DNA of 64,000 nucleotides from an uncultured Aquimarina sp. (GCA_947498705.1 CANMLW010000001.1:1240001-1304000); one strand, 5' to 3'. Positions 1-8,881 are shown, counted from the first letter of the stretch. The notes: generated by a model not told the origin, from the letters alone. Made by a program: numbers and translations.

Positions 1-11
1 AAAATTTTCAT
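1..11 (-). CDS. possible start of the next gene of the ABC exporter operon (partial)
   Basis: A minus-strand ATG lies at 11-9, 24 bp after the stop of the preceding permease gene, and the frame is open to the window edge (it begins Met-Lys-Ile). MacB-type operons in Bacteroidota often continue with a MacA-like membrane-fusion protein, so that is the expectation. Fewer than four codons are visible, so this is a guess from spacing only. Confidence 0.25.
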
Positions 12-35
12 TTGTTACTATTTATGTTTACTTGG

Positions 36-1301
36 TTATTCTTCTCTTAATGCGTCAATTGGTTTAATACTTACGGCTCTCTGGGCTGGAATTAAACCAA
101 TTAAGGTCCCCAGCACTACCATGATTCCTAAAGCTCCTAAAACAAATGGAATGGGAACTGTTGGATTGGTATACGGAAATGTATCTTGATTTGCCGTCAT
201 TACATTGATAATAGCGAGTACTCCTGCTCCACAGATAATTCCTATAATCCCAGCAATAATTGTTAAAAAAACTGATTCCAAAATTATTTGCCCTCTTACT
301 TCTGATGGGGTAGCACCTAATGCCCGACGTACTCCTAGTTCTTTTGTTCGTTCTTTTACTGATATCAGAAGAATATTACCAATAGCAATTACTCCTGCCA
401 GGATAGTAGCGATACCAACTATCAATGATAAAAAGTTCAAACCATTCGAGAATCCCATAATTTTACCAAAAGCTTCTCCCAAATTAAAAGAACCAAAAGC
501 TCTTTCATCATCTGGATGTACCTGATGAATTCTTTTTAAAGAGCTTTTAATATTATCCTCGAGAGCAATAATATCGGCATCGTCGTACGCAGCTATTGCA
601 AACCATGAAACATTATCAGCCATATTATAAGTTCTTCTAAAAGTTGAAAAAGGAATGAAGATAGAATCATCTTGTTCAAAACCACCATCTCCCTCTAATT
701 TATATACTCCTACTATCTGAAAATAGATATTGCTTAATTTGATAAACTGTCCAACAGGATTCTCATCTTTTTCGAATAATTCTTTACGCACGCGTTCTCC
801 AATCACACAGACCTTACGCTCTTTTTCTACATCAGAATCGTTCAAAAACCGACCTTTATCGAATATTTTCTTTTTTGCAATTTTATCGATCACAGGATAG
901 TCTCCAAATACCTTATAGCTTCCTGTTTTTAATTCTCTTACTACGTTTACTGGTTCATCACCAAAAACACCTTTTACATTTCTAGGAGCAATAAATTGAA
1001 TATCAGGGTGTAAATTTTCTAATGCTTCTGCATCTCCCAGTTTTAATTGAATACTTCTTCCTATTTTATAACCTTCATGAGGAATACTGGTTCTTTGAGC
1101 CCAAACAAACATACTATTCTGAGCAATATCTTTGAACTCTTTTTCGAATCCATTATCCATCCCTTTGGCAGCTCCAGATAGTGCTATATAAACAAAAATC
1201 CCCCAAAGTACCCCAATAACGGTGATCACAGTTCTAAGTTTATTCTTACTTATAGAACCATAAATTTCTTGCCACGTATCTTTATCAAAAATAAACCTCA
1301 T
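36..1301 (-). CDS. MacB-like ABC transporter permease (FtsX/MacB_PCD domains)
   Basis: This is an inner-membrane permease of a MacB/LolC-type exporter of 421 residues. One N-terminal membrane helix (about residues 20-45) is followed by a large extracytoplasmic MacB_PCD domain and then a C-terminal FtsX domain with three helices (about 285-405). The signature KERTKELGVRRALGA, which couples to the ATPase, lies just after the second helix. It is the third gene of a minus-strand operon, one base after the paralogous permease and downstream of the ATPase. Two permeases with one ATPase suggest a heterodimeric exporter. The substrate cannot be read from the sequence; antimicrobial peptides, lipoproteins or other envelope molecules are possible for this family. 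Confidence 0.9.
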   Translation of the reverse strand: MRFIFDKDTWQEIYGSISKNKLRTVITVIGVLWGIFVYIALSGAAKGMDNGFEKEFKDIAQNSMFVWAQRTSIPHEGYKIGRSIQLKLGDAEALENLHPDIQFIAPRNVKGVFGDEPVNVVRELKTGSYKVFGDYPVIDKIAKKKIFDKGRFLNDSDVEKERKVCVIGERVRKELFEKDENPVGQFIKLSNIYFQIVGVYKLEGDGGFEQDDSIFIPFSTFRRTYNMADNVSWFAIAAYDDADIIALEDNIKSSLKRIHQVHPDDERAFGSFNLGEAFGKIMGFSNGLNFLSLIVGIATILAGVIAIGNILLISVKERTKELGVRRALGATPSEVRGQIILESVFLTIIAGIIGIICGAGVLAIINVMTANQDTFPYTNPTVPIPFVLGALGIMVVLGTLIGLIPAQRAVSIKPIDALREE

Positions 1302-1302
1302 A

Positions 1303-2535
1303 TTATTCGTCTCTAAGTGCTACAATTGGTTTTATTCGAGCGGCTCTTCTTGCAGGAATATATCCTGCTAAGGCTCCAAAAAATATCAATACTATAGTCG
1401 CTCCTATTACTGTACCTATCTCTACATATGGATTGGTAATAAAATAATCCTTAAGTGAAGTTCCTGTAAATTTTAAAATGGTCATTCCTATAAATAAACC
1501 AATGATTCCCGCTATCGTAGTTATAAAAACAGATTCTTGTAAAATCATACTTACTATCGACTTAGGTGATGCTCCCAATGCCTTTCTAATCCCAAGTTCT
1601 TTAGTACGTTCTTTTACTACAAACACCATAATATTACTGATTCCTATGATACCTGCTAACAATGTTCCAATACCTACAAAGGCAACCACAATCTGTAATA
1701 TGTTTGCAAATTGCAACGTTTGCTTAACGTTTTCTGCGACATTTCTAATAAAGAGACCGTTTTGATCCTCGGGATGAATCACATGCTTATCACGCATGTA
1801 TTTATCTAGGCTTATCTCTAAAGCTTTTGCTCCAGAATAACCAATACCCAGTTTAAACCCTACGATTATCTGATCAATCTTATCTGTGTTTTTTTCTACA
1901 AGTTGCCTTGTTGTATATGGCATATATATATATCGCTCTTCATTATCGCCTCCATCATCCTGAAAAACCCCGATTACTTTATATGTAATACCATCGATTT
2001 CTATAAATTTACCAATCGCATTTTCTTTTTTTCCAAAAAGGTCTTGCTCTACCAATCTACCTATTACAACACTTTTAGACTTTTCTTTAATATCATTATC
2101 ATTTACATAACGTCCTTTCATGATAATGGTCTTTTCGCAAAGTAGATGTGCAGGGCCAACCGCTCTGGTTACATAAGTATTAGATTCTCCTTTATATTTG
2201 GTAAGGCCAGATCTACTAATTCTAGGAGTTATATAATCTACATAGAGCGCAAAATCTTTTTTAATATCTTCTATATCATCATTTCTAAATTCTACGACAC
2301 GATTGATTGCAAATCCTTTATAGGGTTTTGAAGTTCTACCAGGAAACAACCATATGGTATTTGTAGCATCATCAACAAAAAACTCTTGAAATGTATTTTT
2401 TAGTCCATTTCCAAAACCAAAAAGGATGGTAAAAATTAAAATTCCAAGTGCAACCGTAAATCCTGAAAGGAAAGTACGCAACTTGTTTTTGCTAATTGCT
2501 TCAAATATTTCTCGCCACCTATCTCTATCAAACAT
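1303..2535 (-). CDS. MacB-like ABC transporter permease (FtsX/MacB_PCD domains)
   Basis: This second permease of the same exporter has 410 residues and the same architecture: an N-terminal helix, a periplasmic MacB_PCD domain and three C-terminal helices with the FtsX signature KERTKELGIRKALGASP. Its first codons overlap the end of the ATPase gene by 8 bp, which points to translational coupling. It is clearly related to the downstream permease (similar N terminus, DRDRWREIFEAISKNKLRT against DKDTWQEIYGSISKNKLRT) and arose by duplication. The two proteins probably form a heterodimer that uses the shared ATPase. The substrate is unknown. Confidence 0.92.
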   Translation of the reverse strand: MFDRDRWREIFEAISKNKLRTFLSGFTVALGILIFTILFGFGNGLKNTFQEFFVDDATNTIWLFPGRTSKPYKGFAINRVVEFRNDDIEDIKKDFALYVDYITPRISRSGLTKYKGESNTYVTRAVGPAHLLCEKTIIMKGRYVNDNDIKEKSKSVVIGRLVEQDLFGKKENAIGKFIEIDGITYKVIGVFQDDGGDNEERYIYMPYTTRQLVEKNTDKIDQIIVGFKLGIGYSGAKALEISLDKYMRDKHVIHPEDQNGLFIRNVAENVKQTLQFANILQIVVAFVGIGTLLAGIIGISNIMVFVVKERTKELGIRKALGASPKSIVSMILQESVFITTIAGIIGLFIGMTILKFTGTSLKDYFITNPYVEIGTVIGATIVLIFFGALAGYIPARRAARIKPIVALRDE

Positions 2536-3229
2536 ATTGTGAAGCTCTAACTTGTTCTACTTGTACATCTTCGACAATAACTCCATCCTTAAGACGCACG
2601 ATACGTTTACACATATTTGCAATATCTTCTTCATGCGTTACCACTAGTATCGTCTTTCCTTCATCATTAATACCCTGAATGATATCCATAACTTCATGAG
2701 ATGTTTTACTATCCAAAGCACCTGTTGGCTCATCTGCTAATAATACTTTGGGATCTGCGGCAAGAGCTCTTGCAATTGCAACTCTTTGTTTCTGCCCTCC
2801 TGATAGTTCGCTAGGTAAGTGTGTTGCCCATTCTGCCAATCCTACTTTTCCCAAATAGTTAAGAGCCTTTTCTGTTCTCTCCTTTCTACCTTTTCGCTGA
2901 TAATATAATGGTAAGGCTACATTTTCTATGGCTGTTTTATAGTTAATCAAATTAAATGACTGAAAAACAAATCCTAGAAATTTATTTCGGTATTGAGCGG
3001 CTTTTGTTTCGTTCAAATTTTTAATAGGAACATTATCCAAAACGTAATCACCTTTATCGGCTTCATCCAACATTCCTAAAATATTTAGTAATGTTGATTT
3101 ACCAGAACCCGAAGGCCCCATAATAGCAACCAACTCACCTTCTTTTACATTAAAATCTATTCCCTTGAGTACATGAAGAGAATTACTTCCCATTCTATAC
3201 GATTTATGTAAGTTATTTATTTCAATCAT
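2528..3229 (-). CDS. ABC transporter ATP-binding protein (MacB/LolD type)
   Basis: This 233-residue cytoplasmic ATPase drives the two following permeases. It has Walker A GPSGSGKST near residue 38, the Q-loop in FVFQSFNL, the ABC signature LSGGQKQRVAIARAL, Walker B with VLLADEPTGALDS and the switch histidine in VVTHEED. These, and the conserved GALDS D-loop, match the LolD/MacB group of lipoprotein and macrolide exporters. It is first in its operon; the region 3230-3400 upstream is AT-rich and shows no promoter I can name with confidence. Confidence 0.95.
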   Translation of the reverse strand: MIEINNLHKSYRMGSNSLHVLKGIDFNVKEGELVAIMGPSGSGKSTLLNILGMLDEADKGDYVLDNVPIKNLNETKAAQYRNKFLGFVFQSFNLINYKTAIENVALPLYYQRKGRKERTEKALNYLGKVGLAEWATHLPSELSGGQKQRVAIARALAADPKVLLADEPTGALDSKTSHEVMDIIQGINDEGKTILVVTHEEDIANMCKRIVRLKDGVIVEDVQVEQVRASQYV

Positions 3230-3401
3230 ACTATCGGTTTAAGATATAAAAGGCATAAAGTATACCTAAACAAAAAAGACACACTAACAGTTCTTACTTT
3301 TAAACAAAGACCTATTATCAACTGAAGTAGTCCTGAAACATTAGACTACACCATACATATGTTTGTTACATCTCCCTTTGTTAGGAAAATGTTAAAAAAG
3401 C

Positions 3402-3425
3402 AAAAGCCCTTTTACAAGGGCTTTT
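3402..3425 (-). terminator. intrinsic terminator of the small membrane protein gene
   Basis: Arms 3402-3411 and 3416-3425 pair over 10 bp around a 4-nt loop. The loop holds the stop codon of the 78-residue gene (3412-3414), so the gene ends inside its own terminator. A T-rich stretch follows on the minus strand. Confidence 0.7.
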
Positions 3426-3648
3426 TCGAAGTATTTGATTTCTTTTTATTTCTATAAATAAGGTATCCTACTCCTCCTATCAACACATATGGGATAATCA
3501 TCAGGTAAACAATTCCATTGTTTATTCCTTTGGCCGTTTTCTGTCCTTCTTCACTTTCTAAAACAGCCCTACACATAGAACATTGTGCTTCTGCAGGAAT
3601 CGCAAACAATAAAAATAGAAGTAAGATATATGCTATATAATTTTTCAT
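3412..3648 (-). CDS. small membrane protein with an N-terminal CSMC motif
   Basis: This 78-residue protein has a signal peptide or first helix (residues 1-21, ending AEA) and then the motif CSMCRAVLES. A second hydrophobic helix (about 47-65) is followed by a lysine-rich tail. The two cysteines should face the periplasm; the spacing CxxC could bind a metal or be redox-active. It lies next to oxidase assembly genes (DUF420, SCO1), which suggests but does not prove a link to copper or heme delivery. I do not recognise a named family. Confidence 0.8.
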   Translation of the reverse strand: MKNYIAYILLLFLLFAIPAEAQCSMCRAVLESEEGQKTAKGINNGIVYLMIIPYVLIGGVGYLIYRNKKKSNTSKKPL

Positions 3649-3859
3649 CTGTTTATAATATTGTTGTAGATGTCAGATCGAACTCGCCAAACAATCGTAT
3701 TAAAAACTTTGTTACTTGTACCATACACTTAACGTATTCTTTCGGATGTTACATAAAGCTTTTTACTATAACACTTTCAATATGTATTAAAAAAAATGAA
3801 ACATCTTATTTCTTCTTATCAAATCAAGCAATACAATGATCGCATAAAGATTATTAACT

Positions 3860-4402
3860 TTAGTAATAAGGTGATATCATTAAATAAACCACAACCCCGG
3901 TTATTGCTACGTACAACCATATAGGAAATGTAATTCTGGCTATTTTCTTATGCGATTCAAACTTTTTGGATAAAGCTCTAACATATGTAATTAGCACAAA
4001 CGGAATTACTGCTATAGATAAAACTATATGGGTAATTAAAATAAAATAATACACATAACGTATTGTTCCTTCTCCACCAAAACGCGTAGAGTCACTTGTC
4101 ATATGATATGCAATATACATAAGCAAAAATAAAACAGAACAAGCAATTGCAGTTTTCATCAATCTTTCATGCAGTGTAACTTTTCCGTTTTTCACCGCCC
4201 ATAATGCAGCTACCAATATAATTGCTGTAACACCATTTATTGTCGCATAAATTGGTGGTAAAAAGGTAAGAGGCTCAACATCGAAACCTAACTTTCTAAG
4301 ATTAACACCAAACAACACTGCTACTGCCAAAGGAATACCAATCGACAGTATTATAATCCAATTTTTGTATTTTTTTTCTGTCGGCGATAGATTACTACTC
4401 AT
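3860..4402 (-). CDS. DUF420 family membrane protein
   Basis: This 180-residue protein has five predicted membrane helices and the family's HERLMKTA, YHM, THI and H(K)KIAR(I)TFPIW elements with conserved membrane histidines. DUF420 members (such as Bacillus YozB) occur with cytochrome oxidase assembly genes. Its start overlaps the end of the SCO1 gene by 8 bp, so the two are translated together. A role in maturation of the oxidase encoded here is inferred from position; the biochemical function is not known to me. Confidence 0.88.
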   Translation of the reverse strand: MSSNLSPTEKKYKNWIIILSIGIPLAVAVLFGVNLRKLGFDVEPLTFLPPIYATINGVTAIILVAALWAVKNGKVTLHERLMKTAIACSVLFLLMYIAYHMTSDSTRFGGEGTIRYVYYFILITHIVLSIAVIPFVLITYVRALSKKFESHKKIARITFPIWLYVAITGVVVYLMISPYY

Positions 4403-5129
4403 CTTTATTCATCAATTTTTTAATATCTTTTAATAAGATTGTTATTTGTTCTTCTTCTCCGTTCTGGTCTTTTTTTTCTTCTACCCCAATGGTTCCTCTG
4501 TAATAAATTATTGGGTTTCCCGACGCATCATATCTTGACCGTATATAACCATCCTGATCTATTAAAGCAAAATAACCATTATGCTCAAACCCACCTGGCA
4601 CATTTGGATTTTCTGCAGCATAAATATTAAACCCAGCATTTGCGAGCTCATAAATATCTTCTCTATCCCCAGTAAGCATATGCCAATCCTGATTAGTCAC
4701 ACCATAATTATCTGCATACGTCTTTAGTCTTCTAGGAGTATCAAATCTGGGATTAATTGTAAAGGATGCCACACCAAAATTATCCATTCCTTTTAACTCA
4801 TTTTGCAAATACACCAGGTTTCTTGTCATTTTTGGACAAATAGTAGGACAACTTGTAAAGAAAAACTCTGCTACGTACACTTTACCTTTGTAATCGTGAT
4901 TTGTGACTGTGATACTATCTTGATTTAGAAAAGCAAAGTCAGGAACTTTTTTTGGCCTTCCGTTTATTTTTATATATGCCAACTTTTCATTTGCAACGGG
5001 GTTATCGGCACTCATTCTATCATTCTTTACGACAGAAGTTTTCTTTACTCGATTTACAATCTTGGGAATGAAAATTATCCCAAAAACAAGTATAATAAAT
5101 GATATCCCAACGTACGAATACTTTTTCAT
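4395..5129 (-). CDS. SCO1/SenC copper chaperone of cytochrome oxidase
   Basis: This 244-residue, membrane-anchored thioredoxin-fold protein delivers copper to the CuA site of oxidase subunit II. An N-terminal helix (residues 5-23) anchors it. The copper ligands are all present: Cys94 and Cys98 in TSCPTICPKM and His183 in FEHNGYF. It sits between the DUF420 gene (8-bp overlap) and a cysteine-less relative (8 bp upstream), in a cluster with subunits III and IV. CuA-bearing CoxB is encoded about 31 kb away in this window. Confidence 0.94.
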   Translation of the reverse strand: MKKYSYVGISFIILVFGIIFIPKIVNRVKKTSVVKNDRMSADNPVANEKLAYIKINGRPKKVPDFAFLNQDSITVTNHDYKGKVYVAEFFFTSCPTICPKMTRNLVYLQNELKGMDNFGVASFTINPRFDTPRRLKTYADNYGVTNQDWHMLTGDREDIYELANAGFNIYAAENPNVPGGFEHNGYFALIDQDGYIRSRYDASGNPIIYYRGTIGVEEKKDQNGEEEQITILLKDIKKLMNKDE

Positions 5130-5137
5130 AGCTAACT

Positions 5138-5791
5138 TTATTTCTCTTTACGATCTGCCTTATATTTCTTAAGAGCCAAACGATATTCTGCCAAAATCAC
5201 TTTTACATCATCTTCCATTACATTAGATAAATCAGCAACCGAACTTGCATCATATCCATGCACTACATCTTTCTCTTTTCCTATACTTCCATCTCTTCCT
5301 CTTAAACTAGCATCTTTATCAATGATATAGACATAGTCTGAAGCCAGATTTGAATCTAATCGATGTGGCGTTTTCAAACTAGTAAACAAGGCCGTGATTT
5401 GTTCTGTGGTGCCAAAAAGAAATTTCCATCCAGAGACATCTGTTATATTATCTAATTCATTCAAAAGATCTTTTGCTGCATTCTCACTCCCAAAGGGAAG
5501 TATCATTACAAACTGAAAGTCTTTAAATCCATGATTTTTCTTGTAAATTTTTTGATTTAAGTTAAAAGCATTTCCTTGCTTGTTGTAGATTTCTTTACCT
5601 AAGAAACCTAGAATAGTTACTTTTTTATCAAAAGATATTTGTTCTTTTGACAAGCTCTCAAAACTCTCCAAATTGCCCACCGCTTTATTCAGCACTGGGA
5701 GTTTAGCAAAATTATGCACTCCGGATGCAAAAAATAAATATGCGACAAGTGGCAGTATAAACAAAACACCTAAAACAATAAATTTTTTCAT
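5138..5791 (-). CDS. SCO-like thioredoxin-fold protein lacking the copper-binding cysteines
   Basis: This 217-residue protein has an N-terminal membrane helix (residues 4-22). Its layout follows its SCO1 neighbour: a beta strand at the place of the CxxxC motif reads TILGFLGKEI (no cysteine), then WKFLFGTTEQITALF matches WHMLTGDREDIYELA of SCO1, and YVYIIDKDASLRGRDG matches YFALIDQDGYIRSRYD, with no histidine at the SCO1 His183 position. There is no cysteine in the whole protein. It is therefore probably a redox- and copper-inactive SCO paralogue, perhaps a structural or regulatory partner in oxidase assembly. The relationship was read by eye. Confidence 0.75.
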   Translation of the reverse strand: MKKFIVLGVLFILPLVAYLFFASGVHNFAKLPVLNKAVGNLESFESLSKEQISFDKKVTILGFLGKEIYNKQGNAFNLNQKIYKKNHGFKDFQFVMILPFGSENAAKDLLNELDNITDVSGWKFLFGTTEQITALFTSLKTPHRLDSNLASDYVYIIDKDASLRGRDGSIGKEKDVVHGYDASSVADLSNVMEDDVKVILAEYRLALKKYKADRKEK

Positions 5792-5853
5792 AATATAATC
5801 GACTGATTTACCTTGAATACGCCTATGCTAAATATGGTTCACAAGATTAAGTG

Positions 5854-5861
5854 CAAAAATA
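5854..5861 (-). promoter_or_regulatory. -7 element TATTTTTG of the SCO-DUF420 operon
   Basis: TATTTTTG, followed by CAC, matches the Bacteroidota -7 consensus TAnnTTTG and lies about 60 bp before the SCO-like gene, just after the terminator of the upstream operon. No clear -33 box is seen. Confidence 0.45.
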
Positions 5862-5891
5862 AAAAAGACGGTTCATAAAACCGTCTTTTTT
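5861..5891 (-). terminator. terminator of the cyoE-coxIII-coxIV operon
   Basis: Arms 5861-5873 and 5879-5891 pair perfectly over 13 bp around a 5-nt loop; the minus-strand product ends in a run of T. It lies 28 bp after the subunit IV stop codon. Confidence 0.85.
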
Positions 5892-5918
5892 CAATGCTTT
5901 TAACTATAAGAGTTAGAA

Positions 5919-6278
5919 TTAAAAATCCCAGCTTTTATGACCTGCTTTAAATACTTCATAAACATAATCTCCTTCTGTAAGAAGAATAAATATCAAGTAA
6001 CATATCAAAAAGATTCCTGTCCAAACTACAGATCTTCTCAACCCTTTAGTCTCACCTTCCATGTGCATAAATGCCCATGTAATATAATATGCTTTCCAAA
6101 CAGTAAGAATAATAAATATCCAGTTTAATAATTTCATACTAATCACAGTAGTCTCTATCATAAAAGTAGGTTTGATAATACCTAATATTACTTCAACTAT
6201 TGTAATTACAGAAAGAATAATAAATACTTTCCAGATTCTTGCTGTATTCGATTCGTGATGTGCTGTATCGTGTGCCAT
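5919..6278 (-). CDS. cytochrome c oxidase subunit IV (COX4/CyoD family)
   Basis: This 119-residue protein has three membrane helices and the family's pattern: a His-rich start (MAHDTAHHES), a helix ending in IIKPTF, a central KLLNWIFIILTVWKAYYITWAFMHMEGE and a last helix. The MHMEGE motif is typical of the bacterial subunit IV family. It is the last gene of the cyoE, subunit III, subunit III, subunit IV operon, 24 bp after the longer subunit III gene and before a strong terminator. It stabilises the catalytic core rather than binding cofactors. Confidence 0.9.
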   Translation of the reverse strand: MAHDTAHHESNTARIWKVFIILSVITIVEVILGIIKPTFMIETTVISMKLLNWIFIILTVWKAYYITWAFMHMEGETKGLRRSVVWTGIFLICYLIFILLTEGDYVYEVFKAGHKSWDF

Positions 6279-6302
6279 TTTATATAAATGCTATATTTTT
6301 TA

Positions 6303-7286
6303 TTAAACCAGATAAAAGAATGTAAATACAAACACCCATACCAAATCTACAAAGTGCCAATATAAACCAACTTTCTCTACCATTTCATAATTCTTTCTTC
6401 TCTCATATGTTCCTAAGATCACATTAATGAAGATAATGATATTAATGATCACTCCAGAAAATACGTGAAACCCGTGAAATCCTGTTATAAAGAAGAAAAA
6501 GTTTGCAAATAACGGAGTTCCGTACTCATTGTGTTGCAAATTAGCTCCTTCGACAGTACCTATAGCATCAGCTTGTAATCTTCTTAAGGATTCTTTTCTA
6601 GATAAAATTGTTTTTTCTCCCTCTTCATTCAAAATCTGTGTTCTTATTAATAGATCACTTCTTTTCTCAAATCCAGCTCTTATTTCGTCTATGGTATAGG
6701 TAGGAAGTGTTGCTTCTTTCTGAAACCATATTCCGTTTTTACGCTCATGTCGTGCTCTTTCATTATGCGTATCTACGATAGCGATCTCTTTTAAACCAAC
6801 TCTATGGCCTTCTGCATCTACAAATTGCAGTATCTGACCTCCTCTTGTTTCTACCGCACCGTATTCTCCTTTGATAAAGTTTTTCCACTCCCAGGCCTGA
6901 GATCCTACGAAGATTGCTCCTCCTATAATAGTTAAGAACATATAAAGGATTACCTTTTTCTGCTTCATATGATGTCCTGCATCCACCGCCAATACCATTG
7001 TAACAGAAGAAAAGATAAGAATAAAAGTCATTAAAGCCACATAATACATTGGTGCATCTACACCGTGTAAAAATGGGAAGTGATTAAACACTTCATCTGC
7101 TATTGGCCAAGAATCAATGAATTTAAATCTTGAAAAACCATATGCGGCAAGAAAACCTGAAAATGTAAGTGCATCCGAAAGGATAAAAAACCACATCATC
7201 ATCTTACCATAACTTACCTTGAGCGGTTGGTTTCCACCTCCCCAAGTTTTATCTTCTGTCCCTGTTTTAGTAACAGCTGTTTCCAT
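6303..7286 (-). CDS. cytochrome c oxidase subunit III (long form)
   Basis: This heme-copper oxidase subunit III is 327 residues long. The fold is recognised by MMMWFFILSDALTFSGF at the start and HGFHVFSGV plus YWHFVDLVWVFVFTFFYL at the end. Residues about 135-245 form a large hydrophilic insertion between membrane helices (including RGGQILQFVDAEGHRVG), which makes it longer than the classical 200-260 residues; such a long form beside a short one fits Bacteroidota oxidases. A -7-like box (TACTTTTG, 7324-7317) precedes it in the 48-bp gap. Confidence 0.92.
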   Translation of the reverse strand: METAVTKTGTEDKTWGGGNQPLKVSYGKMMMWFFILSDALTFSGFLAAYGFSRFKFIDSWPIADEVFNHFPFLHGVDAPMYYVALMTFILIFSSVTMVLAVDAGHHMKQKKVILYMFLTIIGGAIFVGSQAWEWKNFIKGEYGAVETRGGQILQFVDAEGHRVGLKEIAIVDTHNERARHERKNGIWFQKEATLPTYTIDEIRAGFEKRSDLLIRTQILNEEGEKTILSRKESLRRLQADAIGTVEGANLQHNEYGTPLFANFFFFITGFHGFHVFSGVIINIIIFINVILGTYERRKNYEMVEKVGLYWHFVDLVWVFVFTFFYLV

Positions 7287-7334
7287 ATAAAGAATTTGGT
7301 ATTGTTAAATTTTCCACAAAAGTAAGCAATTTTA

Positions 7335-7916
7335 TTATCTAACGAAATATAAAAACAAAAAGAGATAAACCCACAAAAAGTCCACAAAATGCCAATACAT
7401 AGCACCTAGTTCTAAACCAAGGGTTTGCCCTCTTTTATACTTTTGTTTAAAATGATTATAAATTACAACTAAAAGCACTATAACTCCGCCAATTATGTGC
7501 ACTAAATGCGTAACTACGATTATAAACATAAAGGTAGTTACAATATTTGAAGTTGGGCCTGTAAAATGATACCCTTGACGAATCATATCATTAAAACCTT
7601 CGAATTGCAAAAATACGAATATCCCACCCAAAACTATCGTAGCGAGTAATAATAAAGATGCTAAACTTCTGTTTTCGTTATCTATTGCTTTCTTCACAAA
7701 GTGAAAAGTTATACTACTTGCAATAATAACGATAATGCTATATATAAACGCATTTGGAAAAACAAGATCTGTAGCCCAGTCTTTTCTGGATTTACTAACA
7801 ACATAAGCACTGGTAAGGCCAGCAAAAACCATTGCCATACTAATCATAGCAAACCACATCATCGTTTTCTTGGACCTATCTATTTTTTCTTTTGTTGTTC
7901 CTTGTGTTAAATCCAT
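7335..7916 (-). CDS. cytochrome c oxidase subunit III (short form)
   Basis: This 193-residue membrane protein has five helices and the subunit III signatures KTMMWFAMISMAMVFAGL, THLVHIIGG and YWHFVDFLWVYLFLFLYF. It is a paralogue of the longer subunit III gene directly downstream and lacks that gene's insertion. Its start overlaps the end of cyoE by 10 bp, so the two genes are probably translationally coupled. Subunit III holds no redox centre; it supports the proton-uptake path of subunit I. Confidence 0.92.
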   Translation of the reverse strand: MDLTQGTTKEKIDRSKKTMMWFAMISMAMVFAGLTSAYVVSKSRKDWATDLVFPNAFIYSIIVIIASSITFHFVKKAIDNENRSLASLLLLATIVLGGIFVFLQFEGFNDMIRQGYHFTGPTSNIVTTFMFIIVVTHLVHIIGGVIVLLVVIYNHFKQKYKRGQTLGLELGAMYWHFVDFLWVYLFLFLYFVR

Positions 7917-8818
7917 GCTCTTATAAATTTATCAACTACATAAATGATTTGCAATAGGGTAATATACAAAACACTCATGAGCATTAATTGTTTGGCAGTT
8001 TTAGAATCTCTCCTTTTATACAAAAGCATTGCAGACCTTCCTAAAACCAATCCTAATATCAAAATAATTCCTCCTGCAACAGGTGTAAGGTATAATTCTC
8101 CTGTTACTCCAAAAACCGGAACCAAAGAGGTCACAATTGTCCAAACGGTATAAATAATTACCTGTACAGCGGTTCCCTGATCTTTTTTACCTGTTGGAAG
8201 CATAAAAAAGCCTCCTTTTTTATAATCATCAAACAAAAACCAGCCAATTGCCCAGAAGTGTGGGAATTGCCAGAAAAATTGTATCATAAACAATGTCCCT
8301 GGTTCGATACCAAAATCATTAGTTGCTGCTACCCAACCCAACATAAAAGGAATAGCGCCTGGTATAGCTCCCACAAAAACCGATAATGGAGTTTTTGTTT
8401 TTAAAGGCGTATACAGACTCACATAAATAAATATAGAGATTGCGCCAAACATGGCTGTTTTAGGATTGATATTGTATAGAACAGAAATTCCGGCAATTGT
8501 AAATAATGTTGCAATAGCAAAAGCTGTATTAACAGACATTCTACCAGACGGAATTGGTCTATTTTTGGTTCGATCCATCAGTTTATCAAGATCTCTTTCT
8601 ATAATCTGATTAAAAGCATTTGAAGCACCAACCATAAAATACCCCCCTATTGCAAGGAGCAAAAGTGTACTCCAAGAAACCGTCTCAACTCCCAACAAAT
8701 AACCCGCAACCGACGAAAAAACTACACTTAATGCCAATCGCATTTTTGTAATTTCCTTAAAATCCTGAACAACAGATGTTTTTACAGTATCGATTTGGGC
8801 AACACTCAAATTTTCCAC
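7907..8818 (-). CDS. cyoE: protoheme IX farnesyltransferase (heme O synthase)
   Basis: This integral membrane prenyltransferase of the UbiA superfamily (303 residues) adds a farnesyl group to heme B to make heme O, the precursor of the heme A used by aa3 oxidases. The first Asp-rich motif NAFNQIIERDLDKLMDRTKNRP (read at about residues 66-87) and the second with DYKKGGFFMLP are present, with about nine helices. It is the first gene of the oxidase III/IV operon and has a Bacteroidota promoter upstream. The heme A synthase gene (ctaA) is not in the window. Confidence 0.95.
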   Translation of the reverse strand: MENLSVAQIDTVKTSVVQDFKEITKMRLALSVVFSSVAGYLLGVETVSWSTLLLLAIGGYFMVGASNAFNQIIERDLDKLMDRTKNRPIPSGRMSVNTAFAIATLFTIAGISVLYNINPKTAMFGAISIFIYVSLYTPLKTKTPLSVFVGAIPGAIPFMLGWVAATNDFGIEPGTLFMIQFFWQFPHFWAIGWFLFDDYKKGGFFMLPTGKKDQGTAVQVIIYTVWTIVTSLVPVFGVTGELYLTPVAGGIILILGLVLGRSAMLLYKRRDSKTAKQLMLMSVLYITLLQIIYVVDKFIRAWI

Positions 8819-8850
8819 GTTTTTCTTAATTACTTTTTATAAAAGTCGTG

Positions 8851-8881
8851 CAAAGATATATCTTATATGCGTTTTAGACAA
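8851..8881 (-). promoter_or_regulatory. promoter of the cyoE operon
   Basis: A -7 box TATCTTTG (8858-8851, followed by CAC) and a TTG at 8881-8879 are separated by 20 nt, matching the Bacteroidota sigma consensus. It lies 33 bp before cyoE. Confidence 0.6.

Noticed and set aside
7317..7324. -7-like box TACTTTTG between the two subunit III genes
   Set aside because: It has no -33 partner and lies within a likely operon; not listed as a separate promoter.
7214..7405. Minus-strand open frame of 63 codons across the two subunit III genes
   Set aside because: It overlaps both genes in another frame and has no own start region.
6303..7916. Two adjacent subunit III genes as an unusual duplication
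   Set aside because: A short and a long subunit III side by side appears normal for Bacteroidota oxidases, so it is annotated but not raised as a finding.
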